NCBI GenBank assembly: GCA_937911965.1
Contig: CALDPL010000400.1
Coordinates: forward strand, 1-15,324
Origin: an uncultured Allomuricauda sp.
GTDB taxonomy: Bacteria > Bacteroidota > Bacteroidia > Flavobacteriales > Flavobacteriaceae
Length of the DNA stretch: 15,324 nt
Reading direction: 5' to 3'
The stretch's first letter is position 1. Each line of letters begins with the position of its first letter. Positions 9,363 to 15,324 of this stretch are shown here, one piece after another. Position numbers and translations under genes: made by a program. The notes beneath the pieces are model-generated. The model did no database searches. It was not told the origin of the DNA and was given only the letters and a program-made list of their open reading frames with translations.

Positions 9363-11687
9363 ATGTTTAGGAATTATTTTAAGGTGGCCTGGCGCAACTT
9401 GACCCAAAACAAGGTCCACTCCTCCATAAATGTTTTGGGCCTGAGCATTGGATTGGCCTCTGTCATGCTGATCATCCTCTATATAAAGGATGAGGTCAGC
9501 TATGACCGATTTCACAAAGAAGTCGGGGCCATCCACCGCATTGTCAGCCAACAGTACAATGAGGGCGGGCTGCCCGAAAACAAGGAATCGATTACGGGCC
9601 ACCTCCAAGGCCCGCGGTTTATGGCGGGCATTCCCGAAATTGAGCAGTATGTGAGATTGCACGGGGATCGGGTGGACGTAAAAACCGGAACGGAGGTCTT
9701 TTCCCAAGAGCTGTTGCGTTCCGACCCCAACTTTTTCTCCATGTTCTCTTTCCCATTGATCCATGGGAATCCCGAAACTTGCTTAGGGAATCCAAATTCA
9801 GTGGTAATTTCCGAGGATTTCGCCCTCAGGCAATTTGGCAGCCTCGATGCCGTGGGCAAGACCCTGATGCTCAAGGGAAGGGAATCCTTTGCCGCCAACA
9901 CCGCAACAGAATCCTTTGAGCCCCATACCGTGACTGCGGTCGCCAAGAGGAGCCCCGAGAATTCCTCCATAAAATTTGATATGGTCCTGCCCTTGGAGGT
10001 GCCCCAAGAAGCCTTGGGCAACGACTACAATTGGTTCAATTTTTTCTTGAACACCTTTGTTTCCCTACAACCGGGGGCCAATGTGGCAACGGTCGATGAA
10101 AAGATGCAGCAACTCTATGTGTCGCAATCTTCCGAGGTGGCAAAGATCCTCAATGCCCAATACGGAGGTTACGACATCCCCGCCACCTATTATCTACAGC
10201 CCTTTACGGACATGCACCTCAACGCGGAACTTTCGGTGGGGAACGGACTTTCGGATGCCAGCAGCCCCACCTACTCCTATGTGCTGTCGGCCATCGCAGT
10301 GTTCATCTTACTGATAGCCTGCATCAATTTCATCAACCTTACCGTGGCCCGGTCCGTGAGAAGGTCCCGGGAAATCGGCATACGAAAAGTGGTGGGAGGG
10401 AAGCGAAAACAATTGATCCTACAATTTTTGGGAGAATCCCTTTTGCTTTGCCTTATAGCCTTTGCATTGGCCATTCCATTGGTCCAAATGGCCCTGCCCC
10501 TGCTGAATGAGCTTTCAAACAAGGCTTTGGCCCTGTCCTATTTGTTTGACGCCCGATTGGTCCTAGGCTATGTCGCACTGTTTGTTTCCACAGGATTCTT
10601 GGCCGGATTCTATCCGGCATTGATTCTGTCCAAATTCAAACCCGTGGACACCCTGTACAACCGTTTTGTGCTTTCAGGAAAAAACCGACTGCAAAAATCC
10701 TTGGTGGTCCTCCAGTTTGCCTTGGCGTCTTTTCTTATCATAGGCACTTTGGTCATCAACAGACAGTTCGATTATTTGATTTCCCAGGAATTGGGCTACG
10801 ACGATTCCGATCTGGTCCTTGTGGAAAAACAGGGTTTGACCCGAGAGGAATTGGCCCTGTTTCGGGACAGGCTGGTTTCCGGGGGCAATATCCTGGAAGT
10901 CGAGGGCAAGAGCGGTGGTTCTTGGGTCACCGTGGCCAAGGTGGGGACGGGCAAGCAGATCCAGTTTGTCCAAGAAACGGTTAGCCAAGGCTATGCCCCC
11001 CTATTGGACCTATCGATGAGCGCAGGCAGGAACTTTTCAATGGACCATCCTTCGGATGCGACCCAAGGGGTTCTGGTCAACGAAGCCTTTGTAAGGGAAG
11101 CCGGTTGGGAAGACCCCATCGGGCAAACGGTCGATTACTGGTACAACCAAACCAAATTCACTGTGATCGGAGTGGTGAAAGATTACCACTACGACAGTCT
11201 GCTCCAAAAAATCGGCCCCCAACTGTTCACAATGAAACCCACCGACGGGCTGGGGATGATGTATGTCAAAATCGCATCCGGAAGGGCCACTGCCGCCTTG
11301 GGGGACATTGAAGGGGCCTTCAAGGAATTGTTCCCCATACAGCCCTACTCCTATGATTTCCTCCAAGACCGGAACCTTAAAAATTATGAGACTGAGGCCA
11401 AATGGAAACAGATTGTAATGCTGAGTGCCCTATTGACCATTTTTATTTCCTGCATCGGACTGTTCGCACTGTCCATGCTCGCCGCTGAAAAACGGACCAA
11501 GGAAATCGGGGTCCGCAAAGTTTTGGGCGCTTCGGCCAGGAATGTGGTGACCCTCCTATCGAGGGATTTTATTGCCCTGGTGATTTTTTCCCTACTATTG
11601 TCCATCCCCATGGCCTGGTTCGTTGCGGGGAGGTGGTTGCAAAACTATCCTTATAGGATCCATCTGGGATGGCAAATCTTCGCCTAG
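9363..11687 (+). CDS. ABC transporter permease 5, MacB/FtsX tandem type, truncated by an in-frame TAG
   Basis: 774 residues before a TAG at 11685-11687. The ATG at 9363 gives MFRNYFKVAWRNL, matching permeases 2 and 3. Helices are TM1 about 22-42, TM2 305-327, TM3 355-377, TM4 398-420 and TM5 446-465, with TM6 and TM7 between about 700 and 760. Coupling motifs REIGIRKVVGGKRKQ (336-350) and KEIGVRKVLGAS near the end are intact. The stop falls inside TM8, eight residues after the conserved YRIHLGW stretch begins to enter the membrane (...GWQIFA-stop). All four siblings have Leu at the stopped position (WVFAL, WVFVL, WVFLL, AFVLA), so a single TTG-to-TAG change would explain it. The product as encoded lacks nearly all of TM8 and the cytoplasmic tail and is probably inactive unless the TAG is read through or is a sequencing error. 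Confidence 0.9.
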   Translation: MFRNYFKVAWRNLTQNKVHSSINVLGLSIGLASVMLIILYIKDEVSYDRFHKEVGAIHRIVSQQYNEGGLPENKESITGHLQGPRFMAGIPEIEQYVRLHGDRVDVKTGTEVFSQELLRSDPNFFSMFSFPLIHGNPETCLGNPNSVVISEDFALRQFGSLDAVGKTLMLKGRESFAANTATESFEPHTVTAVAKRSPENSSIKFDMVLPLEVPQEALGNDYNWFNFFLNTFVSLQPGANVATVDEKMQQLYVSQSSEVAKILNAQYGGYDIPATYYLQPFTDMHLNAELSVGNGLSDASSPTYSYVLSAIAVFILLIACINFINLTVARSVRRSREIGIRKVVGGKRKQLILQFLGESLLLCLIAFALAIPLVQMALPLLNELSNKALALSYLFDARLVLGYVALFVSTGFLAGFYPALILSKFKPVDTLYNRFVLSGKNRLQKSLVVLQFALASFLIIGTLVINRQFDYLISQELGYDDSDLVLVEKQGLTREELALFRDRLVSGGNILEVEGKSGGSWVTVAKVGTGKQIQFVQETVSQGYAPLLDLSMSAGRNFSMDHPSDATQGVLVNEAFVREAGWEDPIGQTVDYWYNQTKFTVIGVVKDYHYDSLLQKIGPQLFTMKPTDGLGMMYVKIASGRATAALGDIEGAFKELFPIQPYSYDFLQDRNLKNYETEAKWKQIVMLSALLTIFISCIGLFALSMLAAEKRTKEIGVRKVLGASARNVVTLLSRDFIALVIFSLLLSIPMAWFVAGRWLQNYPYRIHLGWQIFA

Positions 11688-11786
11688 ACAGCCCTGCTGG
11701 TCTTGCTGATCGCCCTATCGACCGTTTGCTTTCAAGCGATTCGGGCCGCTTTGGCCAAGCCCGTAAAAAGCTTGAGAACCGAATAA
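11688..11786 (+). pseudogene. Orphaned C-terminal tail of permease 5 beyond the TAG
   Basis: Directly after the TAG the same frame stays open for 32 sense codons and ends with TAA at 11784-11786. It begins TALLVLLIALSTVCFQAI, continues the hydrophobic TM8, and finishes AKPVKSLRTE, the same ending as permease 2 (SPVKSLRTD) and close to permeases 1 and 3. The natural stop context ACCGAATAAT is also shared with permeases 1 and 3. No frameshift or second stop is present, so the intact gene would have had 807 codons (9363-11786). There is no plausible start codon to express this piece separately. Confidence 0.9.
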
Positions 11787-11805
11787 TAAACAAAACAGTA
11801 CCATC

Positions 11806-12468
11806 ATGCTCCTACAACTGGACAATATATTCAAATGGGTCACCATCGGCGGCCAACGCATTTTTTTGCTCAAGGACATCAACCTTCAGGTGGAAGAGGG
11901 GGAATTCATTTCCATCATGGGACCTTCGGGTTCCGGAAAGTCCACCCTGCTCAACGTCATCGGGATGTTGGACAGCTTTGATGAGGGGCAGTACCATTTT
12001 ATGGGCGAGTCCGTCCATAACCTGAAAGAAAAACACCGGGCCAACCTATACAAAGCATACATAGGTTTTGTCTTCCAGTCCTACCACCTTTTGGATGAAC
12101 TCACCGTCAAGGAAAACCTGGAAATGCCCCTGATCTATAAAAACATCAAGGGAAGCGAAAGAAAAGCCCTGGTGGCCGACATGCTCGACCGCTTCAATAT
12201 CGTGGGCAAAAAGGACCTGTTCCCCGGCCAACTCAGTGGGGGCCAACAACAATTGGTGGGCATTGCCCGGGCATTGATCTCCAATCCCAAATTGATTTTG
12301 GCCGACGAACCCACCGGCAACCTCAACTCCAAACAGGGAGAGGAAATCATGGAGCTTTTCAAAGCGTTGAACCGGGAAGGGGTGACCATCATTCAGGTGA
12401 CCCACTCGGAGCAGAATGCACAGTACGGCTCGAGGGTCATAGAGTTGTTGGATGGGAGGATGGTTTAA
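11806..12468 (+). CDS. ABC transporter ATP-binding protein, LolD/MacB (MacB-type exporter) family
   Basis: 220-residue cytoplasmic ATPase expected to power the permeases upstream. Motifs in order: Walker A GPSGSGKST (39-47), Q-loop Gln91 in FVFQSYHLLDEL, signature LSGGQQQ (143-149), Walker B LILADEP with catalytic Glu168 (163-169), D-loop region GNLNSKQG (171-178) and switch His200 in QVTHSE. All catalytic residues are present. After the signature the chain reads LVGIARAL where LolD and MacB usually have RVAIARAL, and the D-loop has Asn174 for the usual Asp. From memory these variants recur in Bacteroidota ATPases paired with such permeases, so I read them as subfamily traits. The length is normal for a stand-alone ATPase, with no fused permease. 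The ATG at 11806 is 19 bases after the ancestral stop of permease 5, so it is the last gene of the operon. No clear terminator follows. Confidence 0.95.
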   Translation: MLLQLDNIFKWVTIGGQRIFLLKDINLQVEEGEFISIMGPSGSGKSTLLNVIGMLDSFDEGQYHFMGESVHNLKEKHRANLYKAYIGFVFQSYHLLDELTVKENLEMPLIYKNIKGSERKALVADMLDRFNIVGKKDLFPGQLSGGQQQLVGIARALISNPKLILADEPTGNLNSKQGEEIMELFKALNREGVTIIQVTHSEQNAQYGSRVIELLDGRMV

Positions 12469-12851
12469 ATAGACAAAAAAGCATAAAATTGCTCGCTTGT
12501 TTAGTGAATAATACATTAATTCGAAGAAACTTTGGCTGTTTATTTGAAAGTCACATTACTTCATTTAAGCAGCCTAAAATCCAAGAATATATAGAATTGC
12601 ACCCATTGGAAATAAAGAACAAGGTTAAATTTCTGGAAATACTCAGCATAACTTCTAAAAGCAATCCTTATCAGCTTGTTATGAGTTCACATAAGTTTAC
12701 TTCTTGAAAAGGTGATTTTCAAAATAATACCGTGCCCAAGTCAATCCCGGCTTTTAAATACCAAATAACACCGCCCTAACGGACCCCCTCCGTAAATAAA
12801 TGCGTCAGGCAGTTTCAAGATTATTCAGTATTTGATGGTTCAATCTTATTT
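12469..12851. other. AT-rich intergenic stretch, no supported gene
   Basis: About 380 bases of clearly lower GC than the operon (12481-12540: 19 G/C of 60). The only open frame of any length, 12489-12707, begins with TTG, resembles no family I know and has no start signal, so I do not call it. A five-base-pair hairpin, ACGGA-CCCCC-TCCGT at 12779-12793, has no T-tract. I see no strong terminator for the ABC operon, no tRNA and no insertion-sequence ends. The stretch probably marks the left part of a horizontally acquired segment. Confidence 0.6.
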
Positions 12852-12879
12852 TGTTACCTTTTTATGTATATTTGTAACA
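12852..12879. promoter_or_regulatory. Inverted repeat, putative autoregulatory operator of the antitoxin
   Basis: A perfect dyad TGTTAC (12852-12857) and GTAACA (12874-12879), with 16 bases between the arms, so the half-sites start 22 bases apart, about two helical turns. The right arm overlaps the end of the promoter element and the A of the ATG at 12879. AbiEi antitoxins are known to repress their own promoters through inverted repeats; that this dyad is bound by the protein encoded here is inference. Confidence 0.5.
12867..12874 (+). promoter_or_regulatory. Bacteroidota -7 promoter element TATATTTG
   Basis: TATATTTG matches the TAnnTTTG -7 consensus of Bacteroidota housekeeping promoters. 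A properly spaced -33 TTTG is not visible: the nearest TTG (12851-12853) is only 13 bases upstream. Transcription starting a few bases downstream would begin at or near the ATG at 12879, giving a leaderless or nearly leaderless antitoxin mRNA and leaving the upstream ATG at 12864 untranscribed. Confidence 0.45.
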
Positions 12880-13472
12880 TGTCGCGATCTACCCATCAAA
12901 AGATTTTGGAATTTGTCAAGAAAACTGACAACGGAAAAATAGTATTCCCAACAGATTTCAGAGGAATTGGAACGGAAGGTGCCATTAAAATGGCTTTGTC
13001 AAGGTTGGTTAAGGAAAATGAACTTGACCGGCTCTCCCATGGAATATACTTAAAACCGGAATACCATTCCACTATGGGGAAGCTACATCCCTCTTTGGAA
13101 GACATCGCCGAAGCAATTGCGGAGAGTGAAAAGGTACGAATTAAACCTTCAGGGGCTTATGCAATGAATCGACTTGGTTTGTCTGCCCAAGTTCCCACTC
13201 GATTGGTATATATTACTGATGGCCAAGCTCGACAATTTACCATAGGCAAGGGTGGAATCAAATTTAAACCTGCTTCTCCCAAAAAATTTGCAATGAAAGG
13301 TGAAATCAGCAGCTTGCTATTACAGGCCCTTGAAGAATTGGGGCCAAAGAATATCCCCCCTCTTCAAGATCAGATTATAAAATTAGTGAAAGAAGAAGAC
13401 CCTGAGAATCTATATCATGATCTCAAATTGGCTCCAGCTTGGATTAATGATTTAATTGTATCAATACCTTAA
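12879..13472 (+). CDS. AbiEi-like antitoxin (DUF6088 family), orphaned
   Basis: 197 residues from the ATG at 12879; an in-frame ATG at 12864 would add MYICN, but it lies upstream of the likely transcription start. The N-terminal part (STHQKILEFVKK through LVKENELDRLSHGIYLKPEY) has the pattern of a winged helix-turn-helix followed by the short GIYLKPE strand typical of AbiEi/DUF6088 proteins. The rest contains the KPSGAYAMNRLGLSAQVP segment also characteristic of that family. Such proteins are the transcriptional repressor and antitoxin half of type IV AbiE systems, which give abortive phage defence or stabilise mobile elements. The partner toxin should follow immediately; only a short remnant does, 9 bases downstream. 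The gene is AT-richer than its flanks, consistent with transfer. Family call is from recognised sequence pattern; activity is inferred. Confidence 0.8.
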   Translation: MSRSTHQKILEFVKKTDNGKIVFPTDFRGIGTEGAIKMALSRLVKENELDRLSHGIYLKPEYHSTMGKLHPSLEDIAEAIAESEKVRIKPSGAYAMNRLGLSAQVPTRLVYITDGQARQFTIGKGGIKFKPASPKKFAMKGEISSLLLQALEELGPKNIPPLQDQIIKLVKEEDPENLYHDLKLAPAWINDLIVSIP

Positions 13473-13481
13473 TTAACCGAA

Positions 13482-13583
13482 ATGACTGAATGGCTATATC
13501 TAAGTGATACTGATAGAATTCGAAGTCTGAATCCAACAAAAATTAAAAGTGGGTTACAATTGAAATCTCTTGAAAAAGGATGA
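13482..13583 (+). pseudogene. 5' remnant of an AbiEii/AbiGii-type nucleotidyltransferase toxin gene
   Basis: ATG at 13482, nine bases after the antitoxin stop, the position expected for the toxin of an AbiE pair. Thirty-three codons follow before TGA at 13581-13583. The peptide starts MTEWLYLSDTDRIRSLN and ends GLQLKSLEKG, then TGA-TGG. This resembles the N-terminus of AbiEii toxins in Bacteroidota, which from memory runs into a conserved AIEKDWW motif; the TGA would replace the first Trp codon. Full toxins are some 250-330 residues with a nucleotidyltransferase GG...S motif, none of which is present. Downstream the frame gives only W plus 12 unrelated residues before TAG at 13623, four bases from the stop codon of the opposing oxidoreductase gene. 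I infer truncation by deletion or by the insertion boundary. Confidence 0.65.
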
Positions 13584-13626
13584 TGGTCGCTTATGGAAAC
13601 GAACCCAATTGTTCAGGACAAATAGC

Positions 13627-14745
13627 CTAACCGGCCAATTCGGCCAACTCCCTGCCCACCTGGCTGCCCAAGGCCACACCCATGCCGCCCAGGCGGACCC
13701 CACAGTGGATGGAATCCGAAACGGTCTCAACCTTGGGGGTCTTTTGGGCACCGACTCCCATGATTCCGCTCCACCGACGGTCGATCTCCACCCTTTGACC
13801 CGGCAGTATGACCTCGTGGAGCAATTCCTCCAACCGCTGCTGTACAATCTGGGTTTTCCCCAATTCCGTGGTTTCCTCCGTTTTGAAGTCCAGGTTCCTG
13901 CCTCCACCAAAGAGAATCCGATCGTCTATGTTCCTGAAGTAATAATAGCCCCGGTCAAAATGGAAGGTTCCCTTGATCTTGAGGCCCTTGATGGGCTGGG
14001 TGACCAGTACCTGAGCCCGTGCGGGTTTGATGTCCCCTGACTTCAGGAGCTTGGAGGCAAAGCCGTTGGTCGCCACAAAAACCTGTTTGGATTCAAATGC
14101 AAAGCCCTTGGTGACCACCCCTGCCCCAGGACCGTATTCCTGCAATTCAAGTACTTCGATTCCGTTGAGAATCGGTATTCCCAGGTCAAGGCACTTTTGG
14201 ATCAAGGCCCGCATCATGTTTCCCGTATCCAACTGCCCCTCGAACCTATGGGTGATATAGGATGGGTGTATCCCGTCAAAACCAAAAACATTCTCCGTTA
14301 TGCCAAAGGGCTTCCCCCCAAATATGGACTCCAGCATTTGGTTCAGCTCCCCCATGGCCCCCATGCAGCGTTCAAAAAGGTCGGGGCCGTCCTTGACAAA
14401 AAGCTCATGCCCCCCGTAGAGCTGAAAACCCAAGGCCCGATCCCCCAAGGTCTTCCGGAGCAACGCGATTCCGTCCCAACGCTTTTGGACCAATTGGACC
14501 ACTTCCTCCACAGCATGGGAATCAAGATCCGAGAGCAGCTCCGATATACTCCCAAAACAGGCAAAGCCGGCATTCTTGGTACTGGCCCCTTGGGGCAGAC
14601 TGCCGCGTTCCAGAACCAGGATCTTGGCCTTGGGATATTTGGCCTTAAGGCCAAGGGCGCAGTTCAAACCCACGATCCCGCTTCCAATGATGGTGAAGTC
14701 CACCTTGGAAAACCAGGTCCTATGTTCCCAATAGCTCAGTTCCAT
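13627..14745 (-). CDS. FAD-dependent oxidoreductase, DAO (DadA/glycine oxidase-like) family
   Basis: 372-residue flavoprotein. The Rossmann motif GSGIVG (21-26) follows the first beta strand DFTII, and Glu46 in ILVLERG closes the second strand, the usual FAD ribose contact. PQGASTKNAGF (51-61) fits the DAO-family segment near the flavin, and ATNGFA (225-230), WSGIMG (325-330) and GGMGVALG (353-360) are the later FAD-fold motifs. Family members oxidise amines or amino acids, releasing imine and reduced flavin; the substrate cannot be told from sequence. The start is the ATG at 14743-14745; the 15 or so residues before the Rossmann strand (MELSYWEHRTWFSKV) look familiar from flavobacterial homologues, supporting this start over the GTG codon at Val15. 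It lies downstream of accC on the same strand but behind a terminator. No signal peptide, so cytoplasmic. Confidence 0.9.
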   Translation of the reverse strand: MELSYWEHRTWFSKVDFTIIGSGIVGLNCALGLKAKYPKAKILVLERGSLPQGASTKNAGFACFGSISELLSDLDSHAVEEVVQLVQKRWDGIALLRKTLGDRALGFQLYGGHELFVKDGPDLFERCMGAMGELNQMLESIFGGKPFGITENVFGFDGIHPSYITHRFEGQLDTGNMMRALIQKCLDLGIPILNGIEVLELQEYGPGAGVVTKGFAFESKQVFVATNGFASKLLKSGDIKPARAQVLVTQPIKGLKIKGTFHFDRGYYYFRNIDDRILFGGGRNLDFKTEETTELGKTQIVQQRLEELLHEVILPGQRVEIDRRWSGIMGVGAQKTPKVETVSDSIHCGVRLGGMGVALGSQVGRELAELAG

Positions 14746-14750
14746 AAAGC

Positions 14751-14772
14751 AAAAACCCCGTACGGAACGGGG
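14751..14772 (-). terminator. Intrinsic terminator after accC
   Basis: Read on the minus strand: CCCCGT-TCCGT-ACGGGG forms a perfect 6-bp stem (14767-14772 with 14756-14761) with a 5-base loop, followed at once by TTTTT (14751-14755). It starts 6 bases after the accC stop and ends 5 bases before the oxidoreductase ATG. It should end accC transcription; readthrough would be needed for co-expression of the next gene. Confidence 0.8.
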
Positions 14773-14778
14773 ATTGTA

Positions 14779-15324
14779 TCAATGACTGTCCTGATATTTT
14801 GGATCCATTACAAAGCTTTCCATGAATTTGGTGGTATAGTTTCCCGCCAAATAATCCGGATGTTCCATAAGCTGTCTGTGAAAGGGGATGGTGGTCTTGA
14901 CCCCTTCGATCACAAACTCGTCCAAGGCCCTGCGCATCTTGTTGATGGCCTCCTCCCGGGTCTGGGCCGTGGTGATCAACTTGGCGATCATCGAATCGTA
15001 GTTCGGGGGGATCATATAGCCGCTGTACACATGGGTGTCCAAACGGACCCCGTGCCCTCCCGGGGTATGCAGGGTTGTAATCTTTCCGGGAGAGGGCCTA
15101 AAATCGTTATAGGGATCCTCCGCATTGATCCTACATTCAATGGAATGCAGTTTGGGATAGTAATTCTTTCCGGAGATCGGCACCCCTTCGGCCACCAAGA
15201 TCTGTTCCCTGATCAGGTCATAGTCCACCACCTGTTCGGTGATCGGGTGTTCCACCTGCAAACGGGTATTCATTTCAAGGAAGTAGAATTTGTTGTCCTC
15301 GTACAGGAATTCCATGGTGCCAAC
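14779..15324 (-). CDS. accC: Acetyl-CoA carboxylase biotin carboxylase subunit (5' partial)
   Basis: The last 181 codons plus stop (TGA at 14779-14781) of AccC; the frame stays open to the window edge, so the 5' part (about 270 residues by comparison with E. coli AccC, 449 aa) is outside. AccC carboxylates biotin on AccB using ATP and bicarbonate, the first half-reaction of fatty-acid synthesis. The fragment begins [21 protein letters not shown] and includes [11 protein letters not shown], carrying the metal-binding Glu, the Asn and the Arg corresponding to E. coli 288, 290 and 292. Further along come [27 protein letters not shown] (with the catalytic Arg matching E. coli Arg338) and [12 protein letters not shown]. 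It ends [19 protein letters not shown]. No damage is visible. accB would be expected upstream, beyond the edge. Confidence 0.97.
   Translation of the reverse strand, partial: VGTMEFLYEDNKFYFLEMNTRLQVEHPITEQVVDYDLIREQILVAEGVPISGKNYYPKLHSIECRINAEDPYNDFRPSPGKITTLHTPGGHGVRLDTHVYSGYMIPPNYDSMIAKLITTAQTREEAINKMRRALDEFVIEGVKTTIPFHRQLMEHPDYLAGNYTTKFMESFVMDPKYQDSH

Noticed and set aside
12489..12707. 72-codon open frame starting at TTG in the AT-rich spacer
   Set aside because: No start signal, no recognisable family, and a Lys/Ile/Ser-rich composition as expected of AT-rich noncoding DNA; its frame is also open upstream into the ATPase gene without an ATG.
12779..12793. Hairpin ACGGA-CCCCC-TCCGT as a terminator for the ABC operon
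   Set aside because: Only a 5-bp stem, no T-tract on either strand, and more than 300 bases beyond the ATPase stop.
13585..13605. GGTCG...CGAACC imperfect inverted repeat as a terminator for the oxidoreductase gene
   Set aside because: The stem is interrupted, and the minus-strand T run (CCTTTTTC) is separated from it by several bases; too weak to call.
13570..14040. 156-codon forward open frame over the 3' half of the oxidoreductase
   Set aside because: It is a shadow of the minus-strand gene, whose FAD-fold motifs (WSGIMG, GGMGVALG) are read in the opposite direction.
1..15324. CRISPR arrays, tRNA or rRNA genes, insertion sequences, replication origin
   Set aside because: No regularly spaced repeats, no tRNA-like folds, no transposase or integrase reading frames and no terminal inverted repeats were recognised by reading.

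Overview
The window looks like a chromosome segment of a marine-type flavobacterium (Bacteroidota, probably Flavobacteriaceae). The permeases with two MacB/FtsX halves, the A-rich leaders without Shine-Dalgarno sequences, the TAnnTTTG-type promoter element and the style of the accC and FAD-oxidoreductase proteins all fit that phylum. The main genes are fairly GC-rich: one hand-counted 60-base block at 4141-4200 has 36 G/C. Genus cannot be settled from the sequence.

Positions 1-12468 are one forward operon of ABC-exporter genes. It holds five consecutive large permeases of the tandem MacB_PCD-FtsX type (the first cut by the window edge) and then a single LolD/MacB-type ATPase. Spacers are 18-42 bases and no internal terminator is visible. 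Each permease has 8 predicted membrane helices and two large extracytoplasmic domains, so one chain resembles a MacB dimer. One ATPase therefore appears to serve several alternative permeases. No periplasmic adaptor or TolC-like gene lies in the window. The fifth permease carries an in-frame TAG inside its last membrane helix, and the family-typical C-terminal tail continues intact in the same frame behind it, so this looks like a recent nonsense mutation.

Positions 12469 to about 13625 are an AT-richer island (12481-12540 has 19 G/C in 60). After about 400 bases with no convincing gene comes an AbiEi/DUF6088-like antitoxin. A TATATTTG promoter element precedes it, enclosed by a perfect TGTTAC/GTAACA inverted repeat that looks like an autoregulatory operator. 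Nine bases further on begins what looks like the start of the partner AbiEii-type nucleotidyltransferase toxin, but it ends after 33 codons at a TGA and runs into the neighbouring gene. The island therefore looks like an inserted, broken type IV toxin-antitoxin locus with an orphan antitoxin.

Positions 13627-15324 lie on the minus strand and return to the host-like composition: a DadA/glycine-oxidase-like FAD-dependent oxidoreductase downstream of the 3' end of accC (biotin carboxylase). A compact intrinsic terminator separates them and sits only five bases upstream of the oxidoreductase start codon.
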